DNA of 64,000 bases from Paratinospora sagittata (GCA_035771175.1 CM069598.1:11496668-11560667); one strand, 5' to 3'; shown: positions 38,601 to 50,052, counted from the first letter of the stretch. Made by a program: numbers and translations. The notes: generated by a model from the sequence alone, not told the origin.

Positions 38601-39299
38601 TTCTTTGTATACTTGTTCTGAAACTCAAAAGATAAAAGTGGGAATCATCTTGTTCTCAGGTATAATATTATACAAAATAAGCTTTGCCCAAGTTTCTAAA
38701 ACTTGTTTTTTCAAAGAAAAAAAAAATATAAAAATCAAACACTACAAATTTCTTGTTAGATATGAAAAATGAGATGGAAGGGGGTGAAGAAGGCCACCTT
38801 GAGCAGACCATGTTGAAACAACACTGGAATTAGGATCAGTTGGTGCACCCACATTGCTTATGGAGGTGGTTGAGAAATCTGATGTAGTCTTGAACTCTTT
38901 CATCTGTAATACCCCAAATCACATAACGGCAACACATTTCACCAAAACCAGACTCTCCAAAGTGTTCCAAAGAACTTAAAATAAAAATAAATAAAAACCT
39001 CAGATCATGGAGTACCTACCCAACTTGGTGCAGCACTACCAGATTGGCCATCCCACCCAATATGTGCCACATGTTTAACATCTGTAGGGTACCCAATTTC
39101 CATCTCACGCTCCTTCACAACTTCATTATCAGAAATTTCAAGCCAAGCCCTCATTAAATCCCACATATATACATATTCCATTGCAAAAAAAAAAAAAAAG
39201 AATAAAGGAACACAAAAGAAAGAACTAAAGAGAGCATTTACCAAAGATTTGAGATATAAACTTGAATCCCTTGTAGAGACCCTTCATCTTGGTCCCCAT
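32658..39299 (-). CDS. CRIB-motif ROP-interactive effector (RIC protein)
   Basis: Four exons on the minus strand: 39299-39242, 39120-39020, 38903-38798 and 32902-32658. Phases match and give 169 residues. The start [19 protein letters not shown] is the typical RIC N-terminus. The CRIB motif [14 protein letters not shown] spans residues 28-41 with Pro31, His36, His39 and Gly41 in place. The C-terminal half is Ser/Lys-rich with a basic patch [12 protein letters not shown] proteins bind GTP-loaded ROP/RAC GTPases through CRIB and pass the signal to actin, microtubules or exocytosis at the plasma membrane (family knowledge). Intron 3 (5.9 kb) contains a complete Copia element on the opposite strand. 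The coding exons have no damage, so the gene may still work if that intron is spliced. The pyrimidine-rich leader lies at about 39300-39990. Confidence 0.85.
33093..33622 (+). repeat. 5' LTR of the Copia element
   Basis: 530 bp, starting tgatggtccacc and ending cccaaca. It has a G-box CACGTG at 33113-33118 and a TATA stretch (ctatatatatagag) near 33290, giving a plausible pol II promoter. It lacks about 43 bp present in the 3' LTR (at about 38347-38389); the missing block is bordered by CTAC in the 3' copy. Confidence 0.9.
33626..33637 (+). other. Primer-binding site (initiator tRNA-Met)
   Basis: TGGTATCAGAGC, complementary to the 3' end of plant initiator tRNA-Met, three bases after the 5' LTR. 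This is the usual primer of plant Copia elements. Confidence 0.9.
33655..33842 (+). repeat. Tandem-repeat leader of the Copia element
   Basis: Between the primer-binding site and gag, about ten irregular repeats of an actattca / tagtactatt-type unit (for example near 33675, 33711, 33731, 33749, 33776, 33790, 33819, 33833). The short open frame at 33625-33816 is a by-product of it. It could be packaging or regulatory sequence, or simply expanded. Confidence 0.6.
33890..37899 (+). pseudogene. Copia gag-pol polyprotein, broken
   Basis: The frame runs from ATG 33890 to the natural end TGA at 37897. Gag zinc knuckle [14 protein letters not shown] at about 34652-34693. Protease DSGAS near 34834. 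GAG-pre-integrase HKRLGH and CVDC. Integrase catalytic Asp in HTDV, Asp in RSDNGG and Glu in GVAERMN. RT with YVDDM near 36928. RNase H with TDSDMAGD and YCDSQS. Breaks: stops at 34001 and 34106 in gag, a one-base shift in an A-run near 36022-36026 between integrase and RT, and a stop at 37748 in RNase H. The domain order PR-INT-RT-RH defines Copia. The gag start ([11 protein letters not shown]) and tail (SKHIDVRYH) fit the TNT1/Tork-like group by memory. It is inactive but recent. Confidence 0.92.
37900..37913 (+). other. Polypurine tract of the Copia element
   Basis: ggtggagggggaga just before the 3' LTR, the expected primer for plus-strand synthesis. Confidence 0.85.
37916..38486 (+). repeat. 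3' LTR of the Copia element
   Basis: 571 bp, starting tgatggtccacc and ending caaaca. It retains the block of about 43 bp (gggtcccgtag...ttctacac) missing from the 5' LTR and is 2 bp shorter in the TATA run. The G-box CACGTG is conserved at about 37936-37941. Confidence 0.9.
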
Positions 39300-40369
39300 A
39301 ATAGTACTTGACCCAAAAACAGCAATGCAACAGCTCCTTTGCCTTGCAAAACATTAAAAAAAAAAAAAAAGCAATGTAAAGATGTGGCTTTGTTAGATGT
39401 CATTTGAATCTACTAGCACTAATTGGAAAGACCCCTTTATAAAAGATTTTTTAAGAACCTTTTTTTTTTTTTCCATTCCATCAAAAGATATATGCATATA
39501 AACACATACACACACATTTATATATAAATATATAAAAATGTGTGAATGGGCATTGGAAATGAATACATATATGTATACATACCTTGGAAGAAACTTGTAT
39601 ATATGTGGAGGTAGCAATATTGCAAGACTATGTTCCTCTCACAAAGACCCATTTTTTCTCATCTTTTTCTGCAAGCACTCTTGTCGATATGAGAGGAAAA
39701 AGAGAGAGCCCAAAAGGTCCTATAAATAAATAAATAAAAGATATGAGATTCAGTGAAATGAGAAGGGAAGAGAAAGAGAGAAAGAAAGAACAGTGAAAGC
39801 TCCAAAAGGAGGAAGAAGAAGAAGGTGAGAGAAAGAGAAAGAGAAAGGACAAGAAAGAGTAAATGAGATTGTTTTTTTGGGTGTTGGAAGTGAAAGGCTG
39901 TAAGCTGTTTTTGGTGGCAATTTGTGTTGAAAGAGCAAATCTCGGCCTCCTCTCCTTTTCTTCATTTCAATGAGAATGTATTCCATTCAGTCAACCCTAC
40001 GTATGTATGAGAAATCTGACCCTTCGATCAAATCTCTTTGTTCCCAAAACATTTCAATTTTTTCTTCAATTGCATTTTCTATTTTTTCTTTAAGGTTTAT
40101 GTTTATCGGAGTATTTTATTGATACCTATTTACGAAATGAAGAGAGGTATCAATTAGCTTAAACATATGAATTTACCTTTAGATCACAATGCTATCATAA
40201 ATTAATGTTAATTCTTAAAGAAGTGTCTTACATGCGCTTTTTACCTAAGGACCTCGAGACGTTATCATGTTGTTTGTTACACCCTGACAAAATTTATTTA
40301 TAGTAAATTTGGTTATAAATTTATTTATAGTGCTCGTGTAAAACCTTTAATTTATTTAAAACTAGTAAA
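39300..40369. other. 5' leader and promoter of the RIC gene
   Basis: No coding gene. 39760-39860 is purine-rich on the plus strand (GA repeats), so it is CT-rich in the RIC sense, common in plant leaders. A T-run and (TA/CA) microsatellite lie at about 39460-39540. Open frames here are low-complexity artefacts. Confidence 0.4.
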
Positions 40370-41025
40370 AGGAACACTAGAGTTGCACGTCACTTTTAAA
40401 ATTTAAGATATATTTTTTAATTAAAATGTTTTATTGATAAAAGAAAATTAGTAGAAAAGAGTAAAAAATGTAAATTTTAAAAAATAAAATAAAAAAATTA
40501 TATATAAGCACGAAAATAGGAAGCATAAATGAAGAGTGAAGAAGTTATTTAACTATTTAAATTACAAATTTGACCCTATAACTAATTATAAAAGAATTAA
40601 AAGACACTTATAAGTTTAAAGGGATAATTTTAGTAGTTTGACAAAAATGGTTGTTAACTTTTTCAAATATTTGTATTATCTATAGTTTATAGTATATATA
40701 GTGCAAATACTTGAAAAAGTTCACCATGTGATCATTTTTGTTAAGTTTTCAAAACTATCCTTTTAAACTTATAATTATCTTATAAATTTTAAATTAACTA
40801 TGGGGCTAAATTTATAATTTAAGTAGTTTAATAACTTTCACCCCACTACTTACTACTTCTGTATTTCCTATTTTTGTACTGGCACAAAATTTTGTTATTT
40901 AACCCTTTTTAAATTTAAATTTTTACTATTTTTTTTAGTTCAAATAAAATTTTCTTTTAGTTAAAAAATTTAAAGTTTAAATGTCACATGACATGCAATG
41001 CAACGCATATACCCTCATACTAATA
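40370..41025. mobile_element. Long foldback (inverted-repeat) element
   Basis: Two arms of about 310-330 bp meet near 40688. The left arm reads ...gggataattttagtagtttgacaaaaatg...aactttttcaaatatttgtattat. The right arm is its imperfect inverse (caaatacttgaaaaagtt...aaaactatccttttaaacttata). No coding capacity. The element would fold into one giant hairpin. Right of it, ccctcatactaatatatat occurs twice (41008 and 41040 region). Structure is that of a foldback transposon or long-TIR MITE. Confidence 0.65.
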
Positions 41026-41799
41026 TATATGCCCGTGCCCTCATACTAATATATATATATATAGTATAGATAGTATAAATACAAGTAAAAAAAAAAAGTG
41101 CATATATATATGTAAGAAATAACAGTGCAAAAAGGGAGAAAGTAACTTAGTGTTTATTTGAGAAGTGTGAGGGGATGTCAGGCGTGATAAACTGATAAGT
41201 TGAGTAATGCGCGAGTAGTAGTAGCAGTACATCATCGCCGAAATCCGATGTCAAATAACTTGTGAGAGCATCTTCAATGCAACTCTCAATTGTCAAATAA
41301 ATATATGTTGAGTTAAAATAAACTTTTCAATACAATTATTATCATTTATTGACAAGTTAAGGTGACAAAAAAAATAGAGGTTGTCAACATAATGGTCTAC
41401 TTTTAGAAAGTCTGTTGGACAACTATTTTATTGTCACGTAGACTAAATGGATATGAATTAGATTTAATTAAAAAAAATATATTTAACACTTCATCAAAAT
41501 GTATATTTTAAATAAAAATATTGAAGAACTTTTTTAACTTAAAAGTCTATCAAGTAATAATGTATGTCATCTGATAAACAAATCCCTTGACATTGATTAC
41601 ATAACACTTTTTTTTTTTTAAAACAATCCGTGAAACCAAGTTTCTCTTATAATATCATTCTCATTTGCTATCTATTATTTGAGTTTTTGCAATGGAAAAC
41701 TATTATTTATACGTCGGATTTATGGAGTTGTGTAAATGACCTTTAGATGTTTCATTCGTTATTACAACTTCTAATTTATTGTTAATCTTAGTTGTGGGT
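41026..41799. other. AT-rich intergenic stretch
   Basis: Microsatellite (TA)n at 41050-41065. From 41269 there is gagagcatcttcaatgcaact, which resembles the start of a Tourist/Harbinger-type MITE, but I could not find a matching inverted end. No gene was recognised. Confidence 0.3.
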
Positions 41800-42603
41800 T
41801 TTTATTTTATTTTTAAATGAACATTGTTATAATACAAAGATGCGGTCTGCTGAATATCATAAAGAATGGGATGAATATGCGTTAGTACACCACTCCTGGC
41901 TACCAGCTCACGTGCTACCAGCAGGGAATCCGTGAACACCTGTAAGGAAGAAACACTGCAGTCGGCTGAAGATAGAAGACCTCTAAGAATTGCCTTAGCC
42001 TCAGCAGCTTCAGCAGATAAAGAACCACCCTCCAATCAACTTTCAGCCTTTCGGACCTGATTCTGCTCATCAATAAAGACCCAGCCGAAACCTGAATTGA
42101 GGGAATGAGAGCTCCAAGCAGCGTCACAAAATAACTTCCAGCCATTCCTATCATTGGAAGCTGGCTGAGCCATTCCTATCATTGGAAGCTGGCTGAGGGA
42201 TAATGGGAGCAGCAGGAATGAAAGAAGAGGAGCCAACAATCTCCTTAAATTTCTGGACCTGAGCATTTTATCTACTAATAGTCCTTATGGGAGAGGGATC
42301 CACGTCCTGAATTTTTTTTTTTTTAATATTTCTGGCCTTCAAAATCTGCCAAAGACCAAAAGCTAACCATGACATATCATCTAAGTCTCTCCCCAGATCA
42401 GAAGCAGAATTTAGATTATTATCCCAGATTTCAGCAAATGAATTCCCTGGAATATTTCCAATAGTTAGGCCCAAAGGAGAACCAAACCATACACTGAGAG
42501 CAAATCTGCATCTGAACATCAAATGGGGAATGTCACATATTGCATTGAAATGTTTTGACATCCTGCTTTCATCGACAAAAAATCCCTGATTTCTTTCGTA
42601 CAA
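41800..42603 (-). pseudogene. LINE ORF2 C-terminal remnant (zf-RVT tail and RNase H)
   Basis: On the minus strand, 42603-42268 encodes a piece with HLMFRCRFALSVWF, the end of a zf-RVT zinc region. From 42140 to 41800 comes an RNase H-like domain: WKLFCDAAW, GFGWVFID, SAEAAEAKAILRGL, VFTDSLLVARELV. The acidic residues of RNase H (Asp in CDAAW, Glu in AEAAEAKA, Asp in FTDS) are visible. Frames shift between the parts and a 28-bp perfect tandem duplication (42141-42168, 42169-42196) disrupts the linker. Dead element fragment; upstream endonuclease and RT are absent. Confidence 0.7.
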
Positions 42604-44039
42604 AGTTTCAGGTGTTTTTATTTATTTATTATTGGAGATGAAATGATGCACAAGATATGTTTGATGAAATGCCCTGTTCCCCCACAGAGTTGTTCTTCGC
42701 ACAAGTGCGTTCACTGAGAATATCTTCTACTACGTTCCATCATTTCTTTGTTGTTTTTTTTCCCCCCAGTGGTAATAGGTTGGGAGGACAGGTTATGGTA
42801 TGTGGCTAGGAATGTTCAGCTTTTGATTTCCAATTATAAATTACTCAATCTTGTGTAAGACTGATTTTTTAGGCAACTAGTAGCTCTAAATTAAAAACAC
42901 TACATCATGATTCTTGGATCCATAAGAACTCTTTTATTGCAAGAGCCTAGCAATCATCTATAACATTATTGATTAGCTATTATTTGCATGACTTAACTAT
43001 TATTTTAATTCATTAAAATCAAACTAAATTATAGGAAATATTTTTTTTAAGAAGTAATGTGCAGAAGAAACCAACTCGATTTGCCTTGCCTGCCTACATT
43101 GTATCTTTCGAGCTGGGAATAAAGTAGTAAAACCAAAATTAGGAGATACGAAAATGCACCGATAGCAAGGTTTACAAGAAAAAGGTGATGATTCCCTATA
43201 GATTTTGATTCTATTTGTGATTTGTCAAATTTATGAATTAACAACTCAACATCTTACACTATGTTTAAAGTGGCCAACCCACAGATTGCATACACGTTTG
43301 TTGATGATAGCAACATAACTATGTATGTATATACGTATGTATGTGTGTGTATCTATATTATGTGTGTACGTGTATGAATGTAGGATTTAGGGCACGTACG
43401 TATGTAGGTACGTATAGATTCAAGTATTCAACATAATCAATTTAGTTACTTATGTAATAAATTAAAGAAGTTAAAAATTATAATTAACAAAGTAAAAGAA
43501 AATGCCAATATTCCAGCTCTTTTCAAAGTTAAAGAGATATATAGATCACTTTAATTAAAAAAAAATATATATTGTTTTAATTTTCAGCTCTTTTCACTCT
43601 TTTAATTTTCTGCATTATCTCCTTTTTATTTGCAATCATATAATTTTCAAAATATTGTTTGTGGAATACTTCACTATTGCTAAGTGCAGTATTCGGTATT
43701 GTTGTATCCTAGAGGTAATTTGTATAAGAGAACCTGTTAGCAAACTATTTAAGTGGGTGCAAATAAAACCTTAAAGAAAGTGACTACACGCCTCAAAACC
43801 ACTAATTTGATATATTATTGTTCGAAGCTATTTCAACAGCATATTGATATCCAAGTTCAAGTGAGTAATATATGCCCATTTTTTCTCATTTATCTTTGGT
43901 TACTCTTATTTGTATTTAATTTAATTTTCTCTTATTTGTTGTGAGCATGTAGAAAAGGCGAATTATAAGCAAGCATACATAATCTTCAAAATATTTTAGA
44001 AAGATTTGCTGAAATAGATTATTTAGTATTTAGCATCAA
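42604..44039. other. Intergenic AT-rich DNA
   Basis: Microsatellite-like (gta/tgtatg)n at 43318-43410. No coding features were recognised. Open frames at 43047-43244 and 43753-43944 have no recognisable content. Confidence 0.35.
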
Positions 44040-44235
44040 GAAACTAATGGTTTGTTGATTGAGTGGTGTACTGGTGTGGGTAAGTAGCCATAGGGTGCTC
44101 TTCCCAAATGGATAGAGTTGTGAATCCCACACCTAACATTTCATTGGCGGCAGGGGCCATCTCCCGGTTGTGCAAACGCGAATGAGACTAGTTGGAAAAG
44201 GAGTCCCTGATATCCAAGTGCTCCCGAGAGAGAAA
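44040..44235 (+). mobile_element. SINE-like repeat
   Basis: A GC-richer island in AT-rich DNA. It has a tRNA-like head (ttgattgagtggtgtactgg), a B-box-like gttgtgaatcccacac, then a body with ggcaggggccatctcccggt and ggagtccctgatatccaag. The layout suggests a tRNA-derived SINE on the plus strand. No duplication was found and I cannot name the family. Confidence 0.4.
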
Positions 44236-44838
44236 TAATATGATGAATTTCACATTGTATTTATTGATTTAGGAAAAACATGTGATATTCTGGGGTATAT
44301 TTAAAGCAAAAAAGTAAAATTGTGGGTCTCGCTGTCAATTTAGTCAATGTTATTGACTCGTAACTTAAAATCACCCCTTATTGCTCAACCTAATGCCAAT
44401 TTGTTTTAACGTTATCGGTTGTACATTTTTTGTCGATTGGTTTACTGTGATAACTCTTAGACCATTCAAAAGGTAAAATATCAAATTTTGAATTATTGAG
44501 AATTTCAAAATGAAATTAGTATCAAATCGATCATGACTTTGTCACGATTCCAACGCAACTGACCGCGCTAGAATTAGACTTCAAATGATTTGACAGTGCA
44601 AAAATTGACTAAAAATATTGGTATCTCATTTGGCCACCTTTCTAGTCAATGCATGACTTGACGAGACAAGAAAATACAAGTGTCAAGCCAAAAAAAATAA
44701 AAAATAAAAGTAATATGTCATGCACTTTTAGATTTTATTAGAAGTCATCAATGCATGTAAATTTTAAAATGGTTCCCTTGGCCATAAAAGACTAAGAAGG
44801 AGCCTTCTTCTTCACATTTCTCCAACATGACCGGCTAG

Positions 44839-44868
<30 letters not shown>
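44839..44868 (+). repeat. Poly(A) run of 30
   Basis: Thirty consecutive A followed by agaaaaagagag. It could be the tail of an unrecognised retroposed sequence upstream or a simple repeat. I found no matching duplication. Confidence 0.6.
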
Positions 44869-44876
<8 letters not shown>

Positions 44877-45189
44877 GAGAGGGGTTGCTCTTGAACTAGG
44901 CAAATACCTCTATTTCTTAACTTTATTTACTGATTTCTTTCCTTTCCTTAAATTATGTTCTTGTTGTTTTAATTTCTTCTAATGTCTAGCTTAGATTTGC
45001 TGCTTGAGCATATATAATCTACCCACATACATGTATGTTATGTCATGGTTGGAAACGAAGAAAAAGACTAACTAGCCCACTTTGAGAGGGTTTTTCTGCT
45101 TGTAAATGTCCTCTCTAGGGGTTGTGGGTTGATGATTTTTAAAGTAGGAAGATTAGAGACACATTAGAGGTGATAAGAGAGGAATAAGA

Positions 45190-46392
45190 CTAGAGTATCA
45201 ATGCTTAAAATGTGGTGCATCAATGCTTAAAATGTGGAAGATGAGAATATTACAAGTATTAGGGTGCATGGGATGAGGGGAGTGGGCAAGACTACGCTAA
45301 TGAAAACACTAAATAACAAGCTCCAAACAAGTCACATATTCAAAATAGTCATGATGGTGACTTTATCTAACAATCCTGACCTAACAAGAATTCAAAATGA
45401 AGTTTCCCATAGACTAGGATTGGAGCTTGGTTGTGAGATTTCAGAACATGAAAGAGCAAACAAATTGTCTTCGAGAATAAGGGAGGAGAAAGAATGTATC
45501 CTCATAATATCGGATGACCTCTGGAAGAGACTAGAGTTATTAGATGTAGGAATCCCGAAGCATTAAGAGCAACAAAATCATTATTACATCAAGAATGTTG
45601 AGTGTTTGCCATCGAATGCAAACCAAAAGAAACATTGAAATGAAATTACTATCAGGCAAGGACTCTTGAATTTTCTTCAAGGAAAAAGCAGGGAGTGTGG
45701 TGGATTCCCCCTCTTTGAAACCCCTTGCAGAGCAAGTTATGAGAGAGTGTAGGGGTTTGCCATTGGCTATAACAACAGTTGGTTTGACATTGAGAATGTT
45801 GAGAATAACATTGTTTGGCATGATGCATTGAGGTCGTGGCAGAGTTCAGCTCCAACTGAACTAGAAGATGATCAAGTCTCCTTCATGATTTCCTCTTTGA
45901 GATTTAGTTATGATTATCTGAAGAACAATGACATAAAGCTATGCTTCTTGTTTTGCTGCCTTTTCAAGGAAGATGAAAACATAGAGGTACCAGAGGATTT
46001 ATTGTACTATGGTATTGGAGAAGGTTTTGTGAAAATGGATAGAGGGTTTGAGGAAGCCTCGAGGAAGCCTCAAATAAGGTACTTGCCCTGGTTGAAAGAC
46101 TCAAGAATTGTGTCTTATTATTGGAGAGGGAGGGGGAGGGGGAGGGGGGGGGGGGGAGATGTTGGTGAAAATGCATGATGTTGTTAGGGATGTAGCAATA
46201 TCAATTGCAAAGTATGACGGGGATGAATATATGGTAAAATCTGAGCTAGGATTGAATGAGTGGCCACACTACGAAAACTTGGAACAAGGTAAAAGGATTT
46301 TCTTGATGTGAAACAATATTAGGGAGCTCCCTAGTGAGTGTGTTTGCCCCAATCTTCGAACCTTCTTGTTGGAAGGCAACAAAGATCTGAAA
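45190..46392 (+). pseudogene. CC-NBS-LRR disease-resistance gene fragment
   Basis: NB-ARC blocks are in the right order across broken frames. P-loop GMRGVGKTTL at about 45270. Kinase-2 ILIISDDLW near 45500. A decayed GLPL block near 45745-45780. RNBS-D with CFLFCCLFKED near 45945-45975. The MHD block is MHDVVRDVAI near 46172. An early LRR-like part follows (LPSECVCPNLRTFLL). The Trp ending kinase-2 and the MHDVVRDVA form indicate the CC (non-TIR) class. The coiled-coil N-terminus and nearly all LRRs are missing. There are frameshifts before 45234 and between kinase-2 and GLPL, a stop at 46309, and a G-run of about 15 at 46142-46157. It ends where a Copia remnant begins. Confidence 0.8.
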
Positions 46393-47859
46393 GTGCTCTT
46401 AAAGTAACAATACAAAGATAGTTAAAATCTTCTCAAGAAAATTTGTCATAAAAATTACTATGCTCATCTACTTAAATTTTACTACTTTAATGATCATGAA
46501 TATGACCTATAATAAAAACCATGATCATAGATGAGAAAACGAATATGACAAAGGTCATAATTAAAATTATTATGAGAACTATGATGATTACAATTTAGAA
46601 TATGGTTACAACTATATATTTGAAATAAATTTATTTTATTTCACAAAAAATGGAGTAATCCTATCATAGCACAAGATAAATGTTTATCTATGTGTTTGCT
46701 TTAAGGGTAGAATGACAAAAATTTGTGATGTACATGTTGTATATCAAACGTATGATTAATCTATCATGCCTCAATAAAGAAAAAAATGTTAAATTGAAAA
46801 TATATTCATGGCTCCAAAAGAATGAATATTATGTTCTCAAATAAAACAATTTTTTTATATTTGTAATGCCTTATAATATATAAGATTTAGAAGATCTTGG
46901 TTGATTTTAAAGATATCATATATTCAAAGAATATATTTATATTGCTTGGAAATATTTAAAAAGGCTTGTTACTTGATTTTTTGACTTATTATGAAATTAT
47001 GAGTTCAATTGAAAGGATATTGTGATCAGGAACTGGAAGTTCTTTGACACAATATATTTATATTTTGGCATAACTTGTTAAGTCTCTGGGATCTCAACGA
47101 TACTTTAAATGATGACATCATTTGACTAAGTTTCATTTGTTTATATGCCTACTTTATCATTAGTAGAAATATCATATAATTGGACAAATTTTTGGAATAC
47201 TTTTAGAAAAGTATTAGTATAAAATTAAATGATCACAATATTAAGTATATTCGTAACAGTATTGAAAATTCAATTATTGGAATGATTATCCAATGAAATT
47301 GACAGCTATTGAAAGATGACCGATAATTAGGAAAACTCTAATCGTTCAATTAGAAATAGTGCATTAAGTTAATAGCTTTATAAACAACTTTAGCCCTCAT
47401 CATTTTGCATCTCAAAGCAAAAGAGGGAAGTTTGTGTAGGCAATAACACAAAATCGATCTGGTACACAACGAACGGAAGGTGGCCCACCAATCACATTCA
47501 GAAGATGTGTTCGCCAGAAAGTAATGGATCTTCTAATAAATATTCTAATAGATAATTTGTATAATAATGGGGTGGAGTGACGAATCTTAGATAAAGGAGG
47601 AAGATTGCTTATGAAAATCCATGAGATATACCCGTGGCGTTGGACACAACAACAAACAAGCACATTAATAGTGCTTTGGGTCTTGATTGGTAGCCCAATT
47701 ATTAATTCCCAAAGTATATATTCGACAATTCTTTGGCACGGACTAATAGGTTGCCCATATTAGTTGTATATGAGTATGACTAAGTGTATGTCACAACTAT
47801 GTAAATTCATATAAACATAAATAAATATTTTATTGATAAATAATAAAGAATACATTGAG

Positions 47860-48802
47860 TTCTGGTGATCTGACTTGCCCCCAGAACTTGAAGCTAGTTG
47901 GATCAAAAGTTGATCTCGCTCTTCACAGAACTCTGTGTTCTCCTCCAACACACGGACAAAGGAATCTCCTAGACCAATACCTTATTGTTGTAGAGCAAAG
48001 TTCTCTTGTCGTAACTCCACAGCTACTCGCTACAAATCACTAGTCTTTTGATGAAAAATGACAGTCTCTTGCTTTAATCTCTCGTTCTCACCAGTTAAAG
48101 ACTTCATCAAATATTTCATAAATGTTATTTTATTATTTCTATCATTAACTTGTTCGGCCAATGTCTCTACCTCTTTTCCAAGATAGATAACCCTCTGTCT
48201 AAGCTATGACAAATTTTGTAACTCCAAGAAAAAGGTATGGTATATAAAAGTTCCCTAAAAAAGAGGAAAAATAAATTTTAGTTCAAAAAAATAAAATAAT
48301 AATAATAAATTAATTACCTTGGAAAACTGGGACAAAGCTTTAAGAAAACATTCCTCAGGAGACAGACAAATATTTTTTCACCTTTACTTCACGAATGTCG
48401 ATAGTATGATCATCATAATTTAGCACAGTAAAACCAGGCGAAGATTTCATGTCATCGTCCTTATTGGAAGATTTTATTATATCGGTTTGACTAGAAGATC
48501 CGACCGCAACAGAAGAATGACTAACTTTAGGACCCCATACGAGGACGTTTTGCTCTGGGAGGTCGTTGAATCGATTTTCTTTTCTTAGCTTGCTCTAAAG
48601 GACCCGGTACAATAGTGGTTGTCGACAAGTCGGTGTTGGGATTAGAAGTAGTTCTCTCTTCGCCCCTGGCACCAGTTAACGGATTCATTTTACTCAGTCT
48701 ATCACAAATTGTATCGTAGCAATGAGCCCTTATTCTTTCGTCACTTTGTTTAAATAAGGAAATTATAGAGACATAAGTGCGGTTGCACATGTAATACATC
48801 AC
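47860..48802 (-). pseudogene. Unrecognised broken minus-strand gene with coiled coil
   Basis: The minus strand from 48802 reads a 91-residue frame (MMYYMCNRTYVSIIS..., basic RPPRAKRPRM near its end). After a frameshift near 48530 comes an acidic piece with NYDDHTIDIREVKVK (about 48395-48440). After an intron-like gap follows a long heptad-rich stretch (TLAEQVNDRNNK, GENERLKQE, VLEENTEFCEERDQLLIQL) down to about 47860, with stops at about 48003 and 47984. The lysine/arginine-rich linker and coiled coil look like the tail of a larger transposon- or domesticated-transposase-type protein, but I cannot assign a family. It sits between two halves of a decayed Copia element. Confidence 0.4.
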
Positions 48803-49999
48803 GATTGATTACCTTGAGATATGTGAAATTAAAGACACCAACAATGGTGAAAATTATGTCGATACGACAATTGGTGTATCTTTTGTTTAAAAAATTCGTC
48901 ACCAACAAATATAATATTGGTGACACAACAACGTGACACAAGTTATTAGAATTATAACAGCCATGACATGTTGTACAAAGTAAATGACAATAATTACTAT
49001 ACAAAATGACAGGTCGTACAAAATAATTATGTTGATCATCAATATTTTTGCTCAATATAGAGCAATTTTCTCACAATTAGGGGAGAAATAGCCAATTCTA
49101 GAAGAATGATGCACAAAATTGCTAAAATGCAATACAAGCTAGTGTAAGACAATCCTCCCACTATCAGGGGGAAAAAGAAAAATGTCAAAAGAATGATATG
49201 TAAAATTGTTTGACAGACAACATAAGTTATAAGCTAATGTGAACTAGAAGTTCAAATGATAAGTTAAAGTGAATGATAAATTCACATGATCAATCATATG
49301 CAAAAAAATTTGCAAATCAGTTAATTGGTATATTTATCTTTGGTCCCTGAAGGACAATTTACAAATGACATACCTGAAGTGTGGTTGATCAGTCAAATCA
49401 AAATACACAACTTCCTAAAAGAGGAAGGTATATGCAAATAATTGATAAATATATAAGCATTCCTAAACAAGAATGGATTGACAAATAAATATACCATAAA
49501 AGGTATACAAGTATCTTTGGAAGAGATATAGATTGAGAAATAAATACACCCTGAAGAGGTATCAGAATCTTCTGAAGAGATATGAATTGAAGAATAAATA
49601 TTAAAAATTCTCAATATGTTTATATTTAAATCCATTCATATTTGAAAACTATAGAATGAAAATAATATTGCTCCTGATAATATTTTAAAGTGTACTTTTG
49701 ATGTTATGGGATCTCAAAACATATAAGAATGTCAACATTGAAAAAATAGAAAGGAGCAAGATTAAATATAGCTAAACTCGTTGAAAAATTGAGAGCTATC
49801 TGAACCAGAAGTTCTAATACCTAAAGAGATAAATCATATTAGATATACATGAGGAAATATATTAATCCATGAATAATCATGTTATACGTGAAAATCTTTG
49901 AAGGATTTATGAGTTATACTTGAAGCTTCAAAATGATGATCCCTGAAAGATTTAAAAGGCCTAAAGTAGGTACTGCATAAATATTCATATTGATCAATA

Positions 50000-50002
<3 letters not shown>

Positions 50003-50052
<50 letters not shown>
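50003..50052. repeat. (AT)n microsatellite
   Basis: About 24 uninterrupted AT units within the decayed Copia sequence. Confidence 0.9.

Noticed and set aside
47412..47663. 83-codon minus-strand open frame
   Set aside because: No recognisable protein family; composition typical of chance reading across repeat DNA.
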